Source: Zarea fungicola
Lineage: Eukaryota; Ascomycota; Sordariomycetes; Hypocreales; Cordycipitaceae
Assembly (NCBI GenBank): GCA_900169235.1
Contig: FWCC01000177.1
Span: 248,001-312,000 of the forward strand
Length of the DNA stretch: 64,000 nucleotides
Direction: 5' to 3'
In this document: positions 1 through 12,000 of the stretch, piece by piece
How the letters are laid out: every line of letters begins with the position of its first letter
How positions within the stretch are numbered: the stretch's first letter is position 1
Position numbers and translations under genes: made by a program
The notes under the pieces: model-generated
Told to the model about the DNA's origin: nothing
Seen by the model: the letters and a program-made list of their open reading frames with translations, nothing else
Database searches by the model: none

Positions 1-428
1 CAACTTATGGATCTGTTATATAGTATATATAAGACGAAAGAAAAAGAAGCAAAAGAGTATAGAAAGATCAAGGCAGACTAAACAGTTGAAATGAAACAGG
101 AAACAAAAAAATGGCCACAGTTACACTTATAAACATATGCAAGCTCCTCTCAGCAAGATGCAAATTCCTCCTCTGAAAAAAATTCCCTTGGTCAACGCCA
201 CTTTGCAAAAAAAGAGCATCATCCCATCTAATGCCTTTTTTTTGTTTGCCTGTTATCCCCCTCTCGCACAAACCAACCCCTTTCAGCAAAGAGGGTACAT
301 TAATAAAAAAGAATCGTACTTGTTGTTATACAAGTAAATGTGTAGTTGTAGCAGTAAATGGTGGTACATTCGTCGTCCCTTTTTTTGTGTATGTGTGTGT
401 GTTTTTCTTCAATGATGCATGTATTCCA
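1..428. other. Intergenic, 3' flank of the NTO1-like gene
   Basis: No supportable gene. AT-rich with homopolymer runs of A and T. It lies downstream of the stop codon of the minus-strand gene at 429 and probably carries its 3' UTR and polyadenylation signals. Short open frames here have no recognisable protein character. Confidence 0.6.
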
Positions 429-3400
429 TCATCGTTGTCGCCCCGACGTTCGACGCGTACGCGACCTGTTTGCAGGAGACTTTGCCGAGGCAATCGCCGC
501 ATCCTCATCCGCAACACCCATCACCGCGCTGTCGTCCACACCCAATCCCTTGAGCTCCACCTCATCCAGGTCCGTGAGATCCTCGCTCAGTAGCCTCGCC
601 GCATCAAAGCCACCACCACTACTCTCCAACGGGTCGTCGTCCTGCACCGGTGCTTGCTCCAGCAGCGCCGACGTGCCCTGGGGCTCAAAGGACTTGAGGT
701 ACCACAGGACGCCACCCTCCGTCAGGGGGTCTGTAGGGTCCCGGCCCAGGCTGCCGTTGGACTGCGGCGGCGTGGGCGGACCCGGGGGCGGCTGCTCTTG
801 GTGTTGCTGCTGCTGTTGGACACCCAGAGCGGTATAGTCGCCGACGGGAGGAGACTCCGACGAAGAGCCAGCTCCTCGTGCGGCGGCGGCGGCCACCTTG
901 CGGCTCTTGTCCGGCTTGGATTCCCCGTCCTCTTCTTCCAGTGCCGCAGCCGCCGTCGTCGTGGCCGCGTGCACGGTGCCCAGGCCCGAGGTATCCACAT
1001 CAATGTTATCATGCACCACCTCGTCCTCCGCCGTGTCCATGGCGTCCGTCAAACTCTCATCGTCCGCCGGCAGGCCCTTGACCGTAATCTCAGAAGTGTC
1101 CATGGCATCCATCATGATGGTATCCTCGCCAGCCTCTTCTTCTTCTTCTTCGTCTTCTTCTTCATCTTCGGCTGGTTTAGTCGTATCCAGGCTGGTTTCG
1201 ATTATGGCTTCCAGCTCCGTCACCAGAGTCTCAAACGACTTGTGGTTGATTTCCGCCTCAATCTTCAAAGCAGTCTCGAGGAACGGCTGCACGCTCTTGA
1301 GGATACGCTTGCCTAGCTTGCGTCGCTCGCGGATATCCGCAAACACATTCTTCGAGGGTGCCGTGCTGGCATTGATGGAGTCAAAGAGCTTATTCGCGAG
1401 GGCGCCACCATCCTCGGTCGTTTCCTCCGACGGCTCTGTACGAATGCCTTTGCCAATGGCATCACCAAGGTCCTGTGCAAACGGCAAAACAGTCGTGTAG
1501 TGCCTCTGCTCAACTCGCTTGCCAATCGCTTCAAGGTCCGTCTCAAACAGCTCCTTGTCAAGCGACACGGCCTTTTCAATCGCGGGTTCAAGCAGCATAG
1601 CCACGGGAAAGTAGCACTCATCCACAAAGTCGTTCTCGAGCTCCACGGCCTCCTTGCGAATCTGCTCGCGCTCCACCACGTCCTCGGACAGCGCCTTCAG
1701 CTGCTCCAGATCGCGCAGCACATTCTGTGCAAATTCGATACGGCGTGCCAGCCGCGTCCTGCCGTTGGCCCCCATCGACGCAAAGTCACGCCTAGTCAAC
1801 TCCATAGACGAAAAGGCCTCCATCTGCAGCTGCAGCCGCTTCAGCAGGGCAGCTCCGCGGCGCGCCTCGCGCTTCAGCGTCCAGTACCGGCAGGCCTCGC
1901 CCAGAAAGTCCTTGCGCTTCCGGAACGGAAACCGCTGGATCGAGGCCTCCACCACATCGTATACCGCCTGGGGAATAATCGGCGCCCCAGAGGGCAGCTT
2001 CCAGAGGTTCTTTGGTGGTTGGGCCTGGCCGTTTGGGTTTTGTGCGCCGTCGCCAAGCATTGCCGAGTGCTTGGCTCCCGTGTTCTGGCCTTCCTTTGGT
2101 GGATGCTCCGCGACGGCTACTCTATGCTGTGCTGCGAGAACATTCGCCACGGCCTGGTTCTCGGCCCAGATGCGACCGCGCATGTTTCTCTTGTAAAACT
2201 TCTTGGCGGTGCGCGTAGCCTGGTGCACGTTATTCTCCAGCGTATAGTCCGGCGGGCAGTGGTTGTGGCAAAAGGCCTTGAGCACCATGCTGCCGTCGAG
2301 CACGGCTAGCGCGCCATGGCTCGTCTTCATCTTGAGATACAGCCTCGAGCGCCGGGCGCAGGTGACGTGGAAGGCCTGGTAGCAGTTCTTGTTGCTGCAC
2401 TGGATGCACGCGCCCATGCGTTGACGGCAGATGTAGCAGTTGAGCTTCCACCGAGTCTTGGGGACCTTTTCCACGTCCATCACTGGCTCCATAAACGTGT
2501 GGTTGCCGAGAGAAATCTCAGGAATCCACATGGCACATAGAAGATGCGCCCATTTGGACGAGTTTGTCTGCTTGAATGCACCATCCGTATTAGGGCAAAA
2601 GATGCATGTCGGCACGCCCCGGCCGCAGAGCTGGCACTTGCGACACAGCCACTGGCCTTCGGGAATAAATGGCACGCCGTAGCATTCTTGGTGAACCGCC
2701 AGATTGCATCCGTCACAAAACACAATGGCATTGGTGTTTTCACAGTCCCCGTCGTCACAGATGACGCATTTGCTATCTGGTTCATCTCCGCTGCCGCCCC
2801 CGCCACTTTGTACCTCTCTATTAACAGCGGCCGCGGAGCTCGACCGCGGGCGGTGCGTCTGTGGTGGCTTGGGATTCGGCTTGGGAATCCGCCGCTCCAG
2901 CGCGTGCCATTCCTTTTCAATCTTGGTCATGGTGATTTCAAAGACTTCTCGCGTGATGGGCTCGAGATCGCCCTGCTTTCGTTGCACATTGTAATGCTCC
3001 AGCCACATGTCGTCTTGCTCGTCCATGTCGTATTCGACACGGCCAAGCTTTTGTGCATGCGGCATGTTCCCGTGGCTGTTGCTGCCATGGTCGTCAGATT
3101 TAGTAGATATTAGTGCCAGTGACTGCTCCGCATCATCCTCTGCGCTGACATCAATGGCACGTAGCAGGGTCTCGTCAGGTCGCGGAAAGTGATCGCTCTC
3201 TTGGTATCCCACATTGCTCATGGCCTTGTCAACGTATCGGGCCTGCCCAAATGTCTTGCTTTCAAATAATTCTATGCGATTTGTTTTGCGGAAGGAGGGC
3301 TGTTTGAGATCCAGACGCTCCTTGGGCGTCTGGTTCGATATGGGCAATATCCTCGGCGTTCGAGGTGTGCCGTTGGTTGGTGTAGCCCGCACTCCATAAA

Positions 3401-4148
3401 ACGAGACCGAGTCCCGCACTGCTCGCCTGGAGCGTCGAGATGGAGTAAGTGCGCCCGCCGCTGATTGCGAGTCGAGCTGGCTAGTGTTGGAGGGTTCAAA
3501 CTGCGCCTGGGGATTCGGTGTGTTGCCCGTCGATGTGGGGTTCATGTGTCGTAACGGCGTCATGGTTCCGTTGAGTGGTGTACCGGGCGTCTGTCGTGAT
3601 GGCGTGGTTGGTGTCTCCTGCGCCACAGTGCCTTCAATCTCATCGGCCGAAAAGACGACAAAGCGCCGCTGGATATCGAGATTGGGGTGAAACTCCTCCC
3701 AGCTGCGCTCTTCGCGGGGCTTGTAGTCCTCGGCCTGCTTGACCGAGGCGGCCACGGCGGCAGCAGACCCCCATTCAATCTCCTCAAAGTCGTCACCAGC
3801 GGTTGCCCTCGTGCGTGTGCTGCGCTCGCGACGTGGCTGAGGTACGGGCGACACAGCATATGATATGTCGCGGCTGGCGGCGGCCCTGCGACGCGATGAT
3901 GCCGCCACGCTGCCGGGCATAGACGCAGGTGTGCCTGGGCCGAGAAGGCCCTCTGAGTCGATATATCGGCCACCGCCGCCAGGCCCACCGGGAATATAGC
4001 GCCGTTTGCGTGACGAGGCGGTCTCGCCGAGCGCGGCCAAGCGGGCAGCCTCAGCGGCACGGGCAGCACGGACGGCATTGGTAGTCCCCGGAGGGCGTCC
4101 GCGGCGCCTGGGGGCCGGATTGCGCGGCGTAGCCATTGGCGACGCCAT
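429..4148 (-). CDS. nto1: NTO1/BRPF-like PHD-finger protein, NuA3-type histone acetyltransferase subunit
   Basis: Intronless frame of 1239 residues. In yeast, Nto1 is a scaffold and chromatin-reading subunit of the nuclear NuA3 (Sas3) H3 acetyltransferase; BRPF1-3 play that part in animals. Visible domains in order: a low-complexity basic N-terminus; an enhancer-of-polycomb-like stretch around residues 365-425 (YDMDEQDD, then EITMTKIEKEWHALE); a PHD finger starting near Cys461 (CVICDDGDCEN, FCDGCNLAVHQECYG); a Cys-rich knuckle; and an extended PHD up to about residue 635 (WAHLLCAMWIPE, CYQAFHVTCARR). This PHD-knuckle-extended-PHD order is diagnostic of the BRPF/NTO1/JADE class. A helical region follows; I could not confirm a bromodomain in it. 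The tail has a Glu/Asp run near residues 990-1005 and a short Gln run near 1110. It is longer than yeast Nto1 (748 residues), as in other filamentous fungi. Domain identity is sure; complex membership is inferred from the family. Confidence 0.92.
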   Translation of the reverse strand: MASPMATPRNPAPRRRGRPPGTTNAVRAARAAEAARLAALGETASSRKRRYIPGGPGGGGRYIDSEGLLGPGTPASMPGSVAASSRRRAAASRDISYAVSPVPQPRRERSTRTRATAGDDFEEIEWGSAAAVAASVKQAEDYKPREERSWEEFHPNLDIQRRFVVFSADEIEGTVAQETPTTPSRQTPGTPLNGTMTPLRHMNPTSTGNTPNPQAQFEPSNTSQLDSQSAAGALTPSRRSRRAVRDSVSFYGVRATPTNGTPRTPRILPISNQTPKERLDLKQPSFRKTNRIELFESKTFGQARYVDKAMSNVGYQESDHFPRPDETLLRAIDVSAEDDAEQSLALISTKSDDHGSNSHGNMPHAQKLGRVEYDMDEQDDMWLEHYNVQRKQGDLEPITREVFEITMTKIEKEWHALERRIPKPNPKPPQTHRPRSSSAAAVNREVQSGGGGSGDEPDSKCVICDDGDCENTNAIVFCDGCNLAVHQECYGVPFIPEGQWLCRKCQLCGRGVPTCIFCPNTDGAFKQTNSSKWAHLLCAMWIPEISLGNHTFMEPVMDVEKVPKTRWKLNCYICRQRMGACIQCSNKNCYQAFHVTCARRSRLYLKMKTSHGALAVLDGSMVLKAFCHNHCPPDYTLENNVHQATRTAKKFYKRNMRGRIWAENQAVANVLAAQHRVAVAEHPPKEGQNTGAKHSAMLGDGAQNPNGQAQPPKNLWKLPSGAPIIPQAVYDVVEASIQRFPFRKRKDFLGEACRYWTLKREARRGAALLKRLQLQMEAFSSMELTRRDFASMGANGRTRLARRIEFAQNVLRDLEQLKALSEDVVEREQIRKEAVELENDFVDECYFPVAMLLEPAIEKAVSLDKELFETDLEAIGKRVEQRHYTTVLPFAQDLGDAIGKGIRTEPSEETTEDGGALANKLFDSINASTAPSKNVFADIRERRKLGKRILKSVQPFLETALKIEAEINHKSFETLVTELEAIIETSLDTTKPAEDEEEDEEEEEEAGEDTIMMDAMDTSEITVKGLPADDESLTDAMDTAEDEVVHDNIDVDTSGLGTVHAATTTAAAALEEEDGESKPDKSRKVAAAAARGAGSSSESPPVGDYTALGVQQQQQHQEQPPPGPPTPPQSNGSLGRDPTDPLTEGGVLWYLKSFEPQGTSALLEQAPVQDDDPLESSGGGFDAARLLSEDLTDLDEVELKGLGVDDSAVMGVADEDAAIASAKSPANRSRTRRTSGRQR

Positions 4149-6166
4149 GTGGACGAGTGTTGTGGTATTTTTATTTCGTGCGGTTAGGCGGGATTATACT
4201 TGTTAATCGTTTCTATCGAGTTCTTGTTGATGTAAAGCCGCGGGGCCGGTTTCGCGCATATAGAGTTGTAGGAGCGCGTAGAAGGCTATCGGATCGCGTA
4301 CGGAAGAGTGAATGAAGAATGCCCTATCATTTGTGAGGCTCGTATTGAGCAACTGGCTTCTCAACCATCTGAAGTTGGCGGTTCCGAGAGACCGTGGCGC
4401 GGGCCGTGGTCGAGCGAAGGGGGGTTGCGTCGGAAGACAGAGAGACTGCGCCGGAACGGGCAGAATCAGTTGCTAAACGACGGGATGCATCCAAAGCGAT
4501 GACGCCAGGGCTTATTTTTGAAATATTCACGTCGCTTCGTCCTGCTGTCAGCCATGTAGCTCTTCTGCCAGGCTCCGGAACGGCGTTTCGTCGATTCGAG
4601 GTGCGCAAAAACAGGCCAACGCGTGCAGTGAGGTCGCCCTGGGTGCACGGGCCCTCTCCTATTCCGCACCACTTTGCACTCCACCACTGACTGGAAACTA
4701 GTCCCGCCATGAAAACCGCGTTAGTCAGCATGTTCGCGACCTCGACTTCATTTATTCGCCCGCTACGGAGTACGTTAGCGCCAGATCTGCCATGCACAGC
4801 GAATTCTGGGGTGTCGACCTTTTTTTAGTCTCGATGGGCCTTGTTTGTGGGCGCCCAGCCCACACCGCAGTCACAAGCTGAATCGACAAGTGATCGAATT
4901 TCAGGGTCCTGAAAGATTTTGTTTCATTGGCCGTGATACATGACGTACCGTAACTTATTTGAGCAAGGTGGCTTCTACACAGGAGAGGAGGCTTCTTCCC
5001 CGCGCCAACCGTGGTTGAATCGAATGGACAGCCAACCCCGACAAATAATTAATTTGGGTTGGAGTAGCCAACAGCTCAGTTTACATTTAAAACTAGAAAC
5101 TCTGATAATCGACATGTCCTGTATGATACAAACATGGGGAAATGTACCAACCGTCAAGGTGTTTGTTGGTCCGCTGTGATTGAAATGTTCTGCCTTGGTT
5201 CGAATGGAGTGCCGATCAAGGGCAATGGGAGCAACAAACCATTAAAGGTCCGGTCCAATACGGGGTAATCATATCTACTGCCGATAGGTACCTGGCAAGC
5301 CAATACATTAAGATGAGTAACAGTACAGTAAGTTGGGGCCGGCTGTCCGGGACGGGGCCGCACTGATGTAATTTTGGATCCCCAACAAACAGTCCAACTA
5401 GCTCGCGGACGCTGACCGGGTCTCACCGCACTTTGTGCCCAAGCCGACGTACTAATATGCTGCCATCACTGCAAAGGGGCCGTCGCCCACACTCAGTCCA
5501 TCTCGCGGTTTACTCTCTACAACATCACAAATACAGGATACAGACGAACACAATTTCCCAATACCGAAACAAATTCAAATTAATCAGACCAGCTCACCCG
5601 GCTGGCCAAGGACTCCAGTTCTATCTGCATGCTTGTTTCCACCATTATACACCAGAATCAACAGTCAACCTTTTCCGTATCCTGCTTGCCGGCAACCTAA
5701 TTTCAATCAAATAGACTTCGCTCTGCCCTTTAAAAACAAGCATCAACACAGATATGAAGAGGAGAATCTGCCGACAGTATCGACAACAAGATGAATGCAG
5801 GGAAAAAAAAAAACGACAACGGAAAAGTGCCACAAGGCCCGAACAACGCCAAAGCTATGCAACCGTCTATAACAGAGACGGGACAGAGTAATATAAACGG
5901 CAGATGAGAAACAGCAAGCGCGCACAAGCATTGAAGATAAAACACGCAACAAGCAGAGAGCAGAGAGCACAGATTTCGCCACAAGACGTAGCAGCGGCAG
6001 AGAAAACAAAAGCAAAAACACAGCCGACCATGTCAGCAAAAGATTGCATCCAGTGCAGGCCGCAACACAATGTACAAGGCCAAACAAGGACGCAAAGGGT
6101 ATCTATCATAGGGTTACCATCCGCATTGCTTCTTCTTTTTCAAACAAGCAAGCTGATGTGTAGGTG
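4149..6166. other. Intergenic: NTO1 promoter and 3' flank of the LRR gene
   Basis: About 2 kb between two minus-strand genes. The part next to 4148 should hold the NTO1 promoter and 5' UTR; the part next to 6167 the 3' UTR of the LRR gene. The longest frames (for example 4327-4797 on the minus strand, 156 codons) show no family motif and no splice structure, so I call no gene. Confidence 0.55.
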
Positions 6167-8768
6167 CTAGCCCAGAGTTCGCCCGCTATGAACGGCCTGG
6201 ACAGCAGGGACATGATGGGGCAAATGTCCGGCTCGCAGCGGAGGAACATTTGCCAATCCTGAGACGTCAAATCCGGTATTTGATTCCCAGCTTTCCTCGC
6301 TCAAAGCGCTCAGATAGCCCTCCCCAACTGTGTTCCGAAGCGCTTCGATTTTGCGACGATAGTAGTCGCCACTAGCATTCCAGTCGTTTGATGCCGTCCA
6401 TTCGCTGTCTCCGCCAGTTGCAGGTTGAGACTCTGAAGGTGAGCCTGGGTCGGCCAGGGGGCTAGTTACAGGAGAAGAGAACAGGACTGGCGCGAAATCA
6501 CTCTGGCGAGGGGAGAGGACCACAGGAGGCAGAAGTTGGTGCTTGGAAGACGAGTCTGCTTCGACGCTATCTACATTTGATGGGGTGATGGTGGGTGCAT
6601 CCAGCAGCCTGTCGGAAGAAGACCCTGTGGCCGTTGGCAGTGGAGAGCCGTCACGAGTGGCAAGATCAACGATTCTCCGCTTCGGTGTCTTTCGACGACG
6701 TCGGGAGGTGGTGCTTGTTTCACTCGTGACTGCTTTGGCAACGGGGCGCTCTTTGCGGAGAACGGCAGGTTCTCTTGGCGCCTGAATTACGGCGGGTTTG
6801 CCAATGTCCACAGCTGGGACAACAACTGGAGCGGGCTTTACAACAGGCACCGAGTCCGGGATTGGGACACGCGCCATGAGCAGCTTCTTCTCCGAGTAGC
6901 TTGGTCCGCTGCCATCAATGACAATATCCTCAGTGTAGCCAGGTGTTGCCCGGAACAGGTTGAAGATTGTAACGCGGTAATCTTTATATGCGCGAGTAAA
7001 GGGGTTGCCATCAACCCAAATTTCGCGAATTTCAGGGATGCCAGTCAGTCTGGCCAGCTCTTTGGGATCCGCTAGTCGGTTGTCTCGCAGGTCCAGTCGT
7101 TCCAAAGGATACAGCCTTTCAACACCGGCCAACGACTGAAGACGGTTGGCTCGCAGGTTCAGGGCTGTGATGGCAGGCAGGGGATTGCGAGTGAGTGAAT
7201 GGAGTGAATCAATCATACAGTGCGAGAGATTTAGAGCGCGAAGAGCAGTCAAGGTGGCAAGACTTTCTGGGATCTGGTTGAAGAGGTTTGCAGAGAGGTC
7301 GAGAGAGTATAGCGTGTTGGAAAGAGGAGCCAGACTAGTGGGAGAAATGGAAGTCATGGCGTTGTCGGCCAGACTGAGATGGCGCAGGAATCTCCACTTG
7401 GAGGCCGGCAGGATGCCCATGGCGAGCAAGTTGCCAGAGCTCCCTCGAGCATGGTGATGATACCAAGAGTCCGAAAAGCTGGAGTGGGAGCTGCCAGAGC
7501 CTGACCGGGTGATCCTCTGGGAGTTGCGGGTATGGGTCCGGGAGCTGACAGGCCGAGAAGGAGAAATGCTACGAGGTCTAGCAAACTTGGCAGGTGATTT
7601 GGAAAAGTCCTCGCTCCCTTTTCTGGCCATATTCGGTCGGCTCTGGGGACTGCTGGGGCCCTCCCCAACCTCCGGAGGTGTTAGAGAGCCAACACGGAGA
7701 TCACCCAGCGCATTTGGGTTATCCGGGGAGCAGGGCAGCGAAGCAGAGCGAGAGAGCTCAGGATGAGCCAAAGACGGGCTTCGCCGGGGGCTGTTTCCTC
7801 CCCAAGTAGTGGTGGGAGAGGACTGGGTCTTGGATGTGCGTCGGCGACGCTTATCCATGTCGTCCAGGACAATGTCAATGAGGATATCGGCAGGGTCTTC
7901 AATTCCGGCTTGTCTAAGAGTCAGTGATCGTAGCTGGTCAGCCATGCGGTCCCATCCAAAAAACTGGCGAAAGTCGATGCTGCTAACTTCCAAGGCCTGG
8001 AGATTCTTGAATGCATAGAGCGGAACGGCCGAGTCGAAGGGAAATTCCTCGTAACCGCGGATCAGTCGGGCACGCCAGTCCGGGGCCAGTCTCAAACAAG
8101 GAATTTTGGTAAAGGCAGAGTAGAGATATTTCATGTCCGTCTCCAAGGCAGCCTTCTGGCGCTCGGTGCGTGCGGCGGAGATACTTGAGCCAATTCCGAG
8201 GCTTGCCCATAATGCAGACATGCCGGACATTACGCTCCTGACGCTGGAAACCGAGTGGATAGATGTGGCATCCGTGCTACGAGTCCTGGAACGCTGGTTT
8301 GAACCACTAAGGAAGGATACATAGTTGGCAGACGAGGCACTGTCGTGTAGATTCTCCAAGCGAATCTTCATGGGGCCAACGGAAATTCCAATGTCTTCGA
8401 AACGGGAGAGGAGATAGAAGAGGTGATGAGGTGTCAAGGACAGCTTGGCAGACTTGACACTGTGAGAGGTGAAGCTAAGATTGCCGAGGGAGAGGGCCGC
8501 GGCGAGGGAGCTAGAGGTGGAAGTAGCGGTAGATGGGCGTTCCGAGACCGTTGTTGGCGGCGGGAGCGTAGCGGCGCTTGTGCTTTGAGAGGGTCTATGG
8601 CGACTCTGGCGTTGAAACTGCAGAGCATTGGCGAGAGCCTTTTCATGTGTGCGCACAAATGTGGCCAGTTGCTGTTCTATTGTAAGTATACATATCGAGG
8701 CGAGTATCGGATATAAAATCGAGAGCGTAGCGTACTTTGATGAAGTATTCACCGTCTTCGGAGTCCAT
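6167..8768 (-). CDS. Leucine-rich-repeat protein, STK11IP/LIP1-like
   Basis: Two exons, complement(6167..8671, 8736..8768), giving 845 residues. Exon 1 encodes only 11 residues (MDSEDGEYFIK); the 64-bp intron starts GTACGC and ends ACAG, and exon 2 resumes at QLATFVRTHEKALANAL. Reading straight through the intron gives a longer but wrong N-terminus. The N-terminal region (SVKSAKLSLTPHHLFYLLSR, then GPMKIRLENL) matches my memory of fungal LRR proteins related to mammalian STK11-interacting protein. About five SDS22-like leucine-rich repeats lie around residues 435-565 (LRHLSLADNAM, LYSLDLSANLF, LRALNLSHCMI, ITALNLRANRL, LERLDLRDNRL). The C-terminal third is Ser/Pro/Arg-rich and probably disordered, with a basic SRRRRKTPKRR cluster. 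Likely a scaffold; a cytoplasmic signalling or lysosome/vacuole role is only family-based inference. Confidence 0.85.
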
Positions 8769-8983
8769 TTTGGCGGCGTATCGTAGCATCGACAGAGAAA
8801 ACGTATCAGGATGTGAAGTTTCGATGCCGGCCGCGAAGGACAAGGAACGTGGGCGGGAGCTGAGGATCGCAAGACAGTACAGTTTAGACCTGCGTGCTTG
8901 TCTCGTGTAACGAAGAGGATCCGATCGGCCACAGGCTTAGAAGGCAATGCCAACCTGCACAGAAATAAAACAATTAGCCATCA

Positions 8984-9011
8984 CGTTTATTTTTGGCGAG
9001 AAAAATAAACG
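8984..9011. repeat. Perfect 11-bp inverted repeat with 6-nt loop
   Basis: CGTTTATTTTT and AAAAATAAACG flank the loop GGCGAG with no mismatch. It lies about 215 bp upstream of the LRR gene start, in its leader or promoter. It could be an RNA hairpin or a dyad binding site. Confidence 0.75.
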
Positions 9012-12000
9012 ATTTGTAAACGTGGTCAGGGACACCGTCAACTTGGTGGCGGTTGGAATTGGTATCGCAGCGCAAACGGTCCGTCAGTGCAACTGCGGCA
9101 GCACGGGGTCGGCTGCCTACACAGCGAACTGTTTCATGGCATGGTGCAACAACTGATACAAGAAAGTGGCAGAAAGCGAATAAAACAGGTAGTGAGCAAA
9201 AGGAACTAATAATGTGCACGAGAAGCAAATGCAACATGAATACCGCCTATTTAGTCGGTTCAAGTCCACGCAGGACATAATAGCAGCCAAGAACGGGTGT
9301 GGAAAAAAAGTTGCAGCCAAAAGGACTCGAGAACGGTGGCAGATACACAGCAGCAGGTCACGGCATAGAAAGGAGCAACGAAACAACGGGAAGCAAATCA
9401 AGAACAAGAGGTGAAGCAGGGAAGCAGGAACACGATATGGCTGTTCACGTACCTTGCCTGGAGGAGGGAGAGAGGAAGGCATCCGGCTGAGCGAAAATGA
9501 GGACTGGAGCGTTGGGATACTGGACAGCCGCGATGAGGAAAATTCCAACAGCTGGTTCCAGTAGAGACGCTTTTCTCGCTGGCTTCTCAGCGGCCAGAAC
9601 TAATGAGAAAAGGTAAAGCGAGAAGAAGAAGAGAAACGAAGCGTAAATAGACAGATACACACACGACTGGGGAGAAGAGTCGTGGCGGTTGAATGGAGGT
9701 GACGGAGGAGGAGGGAAAATAATAAGGCGGGTAGGGTCCAGGCAGATGAGAAATTGTATTATTAGCAGAGGGGTTCGTTTTAGCGACTGGTTGGCTAGCT
9801 TGGCCGGCCGGCGAGCATAACGAGATAAGGAGCGGCCCCAGCAATAATAACACTGGGAAGAAAAAGCCGCCATGGGGGCGTGTGTACCAGTACCAGTACG
9901 GAGCACGGAGTAGTTAGCGGATTCTTTTTAGGTGGTCTTTGCCGGGTCTGGTGGTTGGAAGATTGGTTCGATGGGCAAATTACAGTGGTGCATGGCAGCA
10001 CCCGGTGCGCTAGTCGGCCGGGCGTGGTTGAAGTTGATGGATGTCTTTCATTAGCGGGCAATGGTCTGGCTAGCAGGGGACGAGGGGCTTTGGGGCTCTG
10101 GGCTGTCTGTCGGACATGCTGTGGGGGGCACTAATGGGTGTGGGTGTGGCCCCTCCCCAAGCCCACCTCTCCCCTGTCCATGTGCTGCGACTGGCTCGGC
10201 CTTTGGCTCACTGTAATAATAATAAACAGGCGGCTCCTACCAGTCACTGTACTGGTACTGCAGATGTGAAGCTCATCATGGCTGATTGTGGCAGGCAGGG
10301 AGGCAAAGAGGCAAGGAGTGGTCACAGGTCACACTCGGCGGCGGGGCGCACAGCAGGTCAACAGGGCCATCTGACATGGGCCAATGACGACGCCGGGTTG
10401 TGGAATGTCGAGGATGATGGGCGCATGTGCAATATTAAACTTGCGTGGTGCGTACGTTTTGGGAACAACCAAAGCTTGACTGTTTGGAAGTCGGATATTT
10501 CATCGTCGGCTGCTACCTACAACTTAAAATGCACTCTGTGCGTAGTGCGCATCTAGACCGAAGCGGCGACATCTACAAGAACTGACCGCTGCAGCTACAC
10601 AGCCGGAAGCAACCTAAACGGCCGTCTGTGCCCTCGATCGGGGAGGGGATAGATGCAGAGAGACAGGAAAGGTACGGAGTAGATGGATGCACTACCGAGA
10701 CACTTGATGCTCATGGGTCTCGTCTCCTGATTTTGTTACTGAACCAGCAGCTACTCCTGCACGTCTTCGACAAGCTCCATAGAATTATTATTATGTTTTG
10801 CCTTGTTCTCTTTCCAGTTTTCGGTTCGCTTCTTGGCACATCCCTTTACCACCATGGGAAAGGCAAGTTTCGTTTTTTTTTTTTTTTTTGTTTTACAACT
10901 GTTGCATGGATCAATTCATCTTGGCCCATCAACATGGTCTCCGCCAAGAGGAATATAGCGGGGGTCGCTATAATGGAGGCTCTGCAGGGCTTGCTTGCTA
11001 GCATCAGATCCCAGTACATAATAAGATAAGTCAACATCCTCCCTGCGTTGCTCGAGCGGCACCACCGTAATAAACAACACAGCATTGAAACAGTCCAGAT
11101 GTACTGCAAGTGTTTTCTTTCAATTTTAGCTTCTGAAAACAAAATAAAATAAAATAAAAAAGTGTAATTACAGCGCAAAGAAAGCATAAATTCGGATTTC
11201 CCCGCAGCGTCGGCCAAAAGGCAATTGACCGACTGCTATTGTAGATGGCTGCAACCTTAACACTACAATTTAAAAACTCGATACATCGCTTTTTTTCCGA
11301 ATTGCAGGGTCACTTACACGGTGCCACAGTGGTGATATATCCAGGCACCTTAACAGGGTATTTGGTTGCACCTTGAGCTGTTGTTCTGATTTGGTGGCTG
11401 CAGCGGAGCTTTGGCCGCAGCGCCATCGCACCTCAACCTTCACAGCTTTGCTTGCAGCTGCTGGAGCTATTGCTGCAGCTACAAGGGCCTCAGCGCCGAC
11501 ACCATGTGGGGGGAGGGGCACCTGGTCCGGGGTGTCTTGGGGCGTTTGGGGGGCTTTGGACCCTTGGAAGGCGGCTGATACAATCAAGTCCGAGCAGGCA
11601 ATCTACGGTGGTCGTGACAACCAAGGCAAGCGCGACCAAGAACCCAGAGCCTGTAAACGGCAATCTCAGCTACAATCTGTTAACTCGGGATATCCGAATA
11701 TCCTGCCTTTTTCTTTGCAAAAAGTAATTCCTGTTATATCTTCTCTTTGTTTATCTTTCTTGATGCCCTTTATTTTCCGAACGGCAAGACATTAAGACAT
11801 TCACAACACACCACGCGAGTCGTTGCCCACACACACCTACCACGACATTGGTATGCAAGGAGTGTCCATCGCATGGTTACTGCCCATCAGTGTCGTTCTC
11901 TTGCCGTTCATCTCGCTGGCATCGACCATGGATCACCGCGTTTGGAAATCAACATGAATCAGACAAGGTTCGGTCTCCCGCCGAGGAGCTGCACCAATGC

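Noticed and set aside
4327..4797. 156-codon minus-strand frame
   Set aside because: Lies in the NTO1 promoter region and shows no protein-like features.
9250..9275. B-box-like GGTTCAAGTCC
   Set aside because: The flanking 5 bp do not pair as a T stem and no A box lies upstream.
9445..9906. 153-codon minus-strand frame
   Set aside because: CT-rich composition gives Leu/Ser/Phe-rich sequence typical of a translated leader, not a protein.
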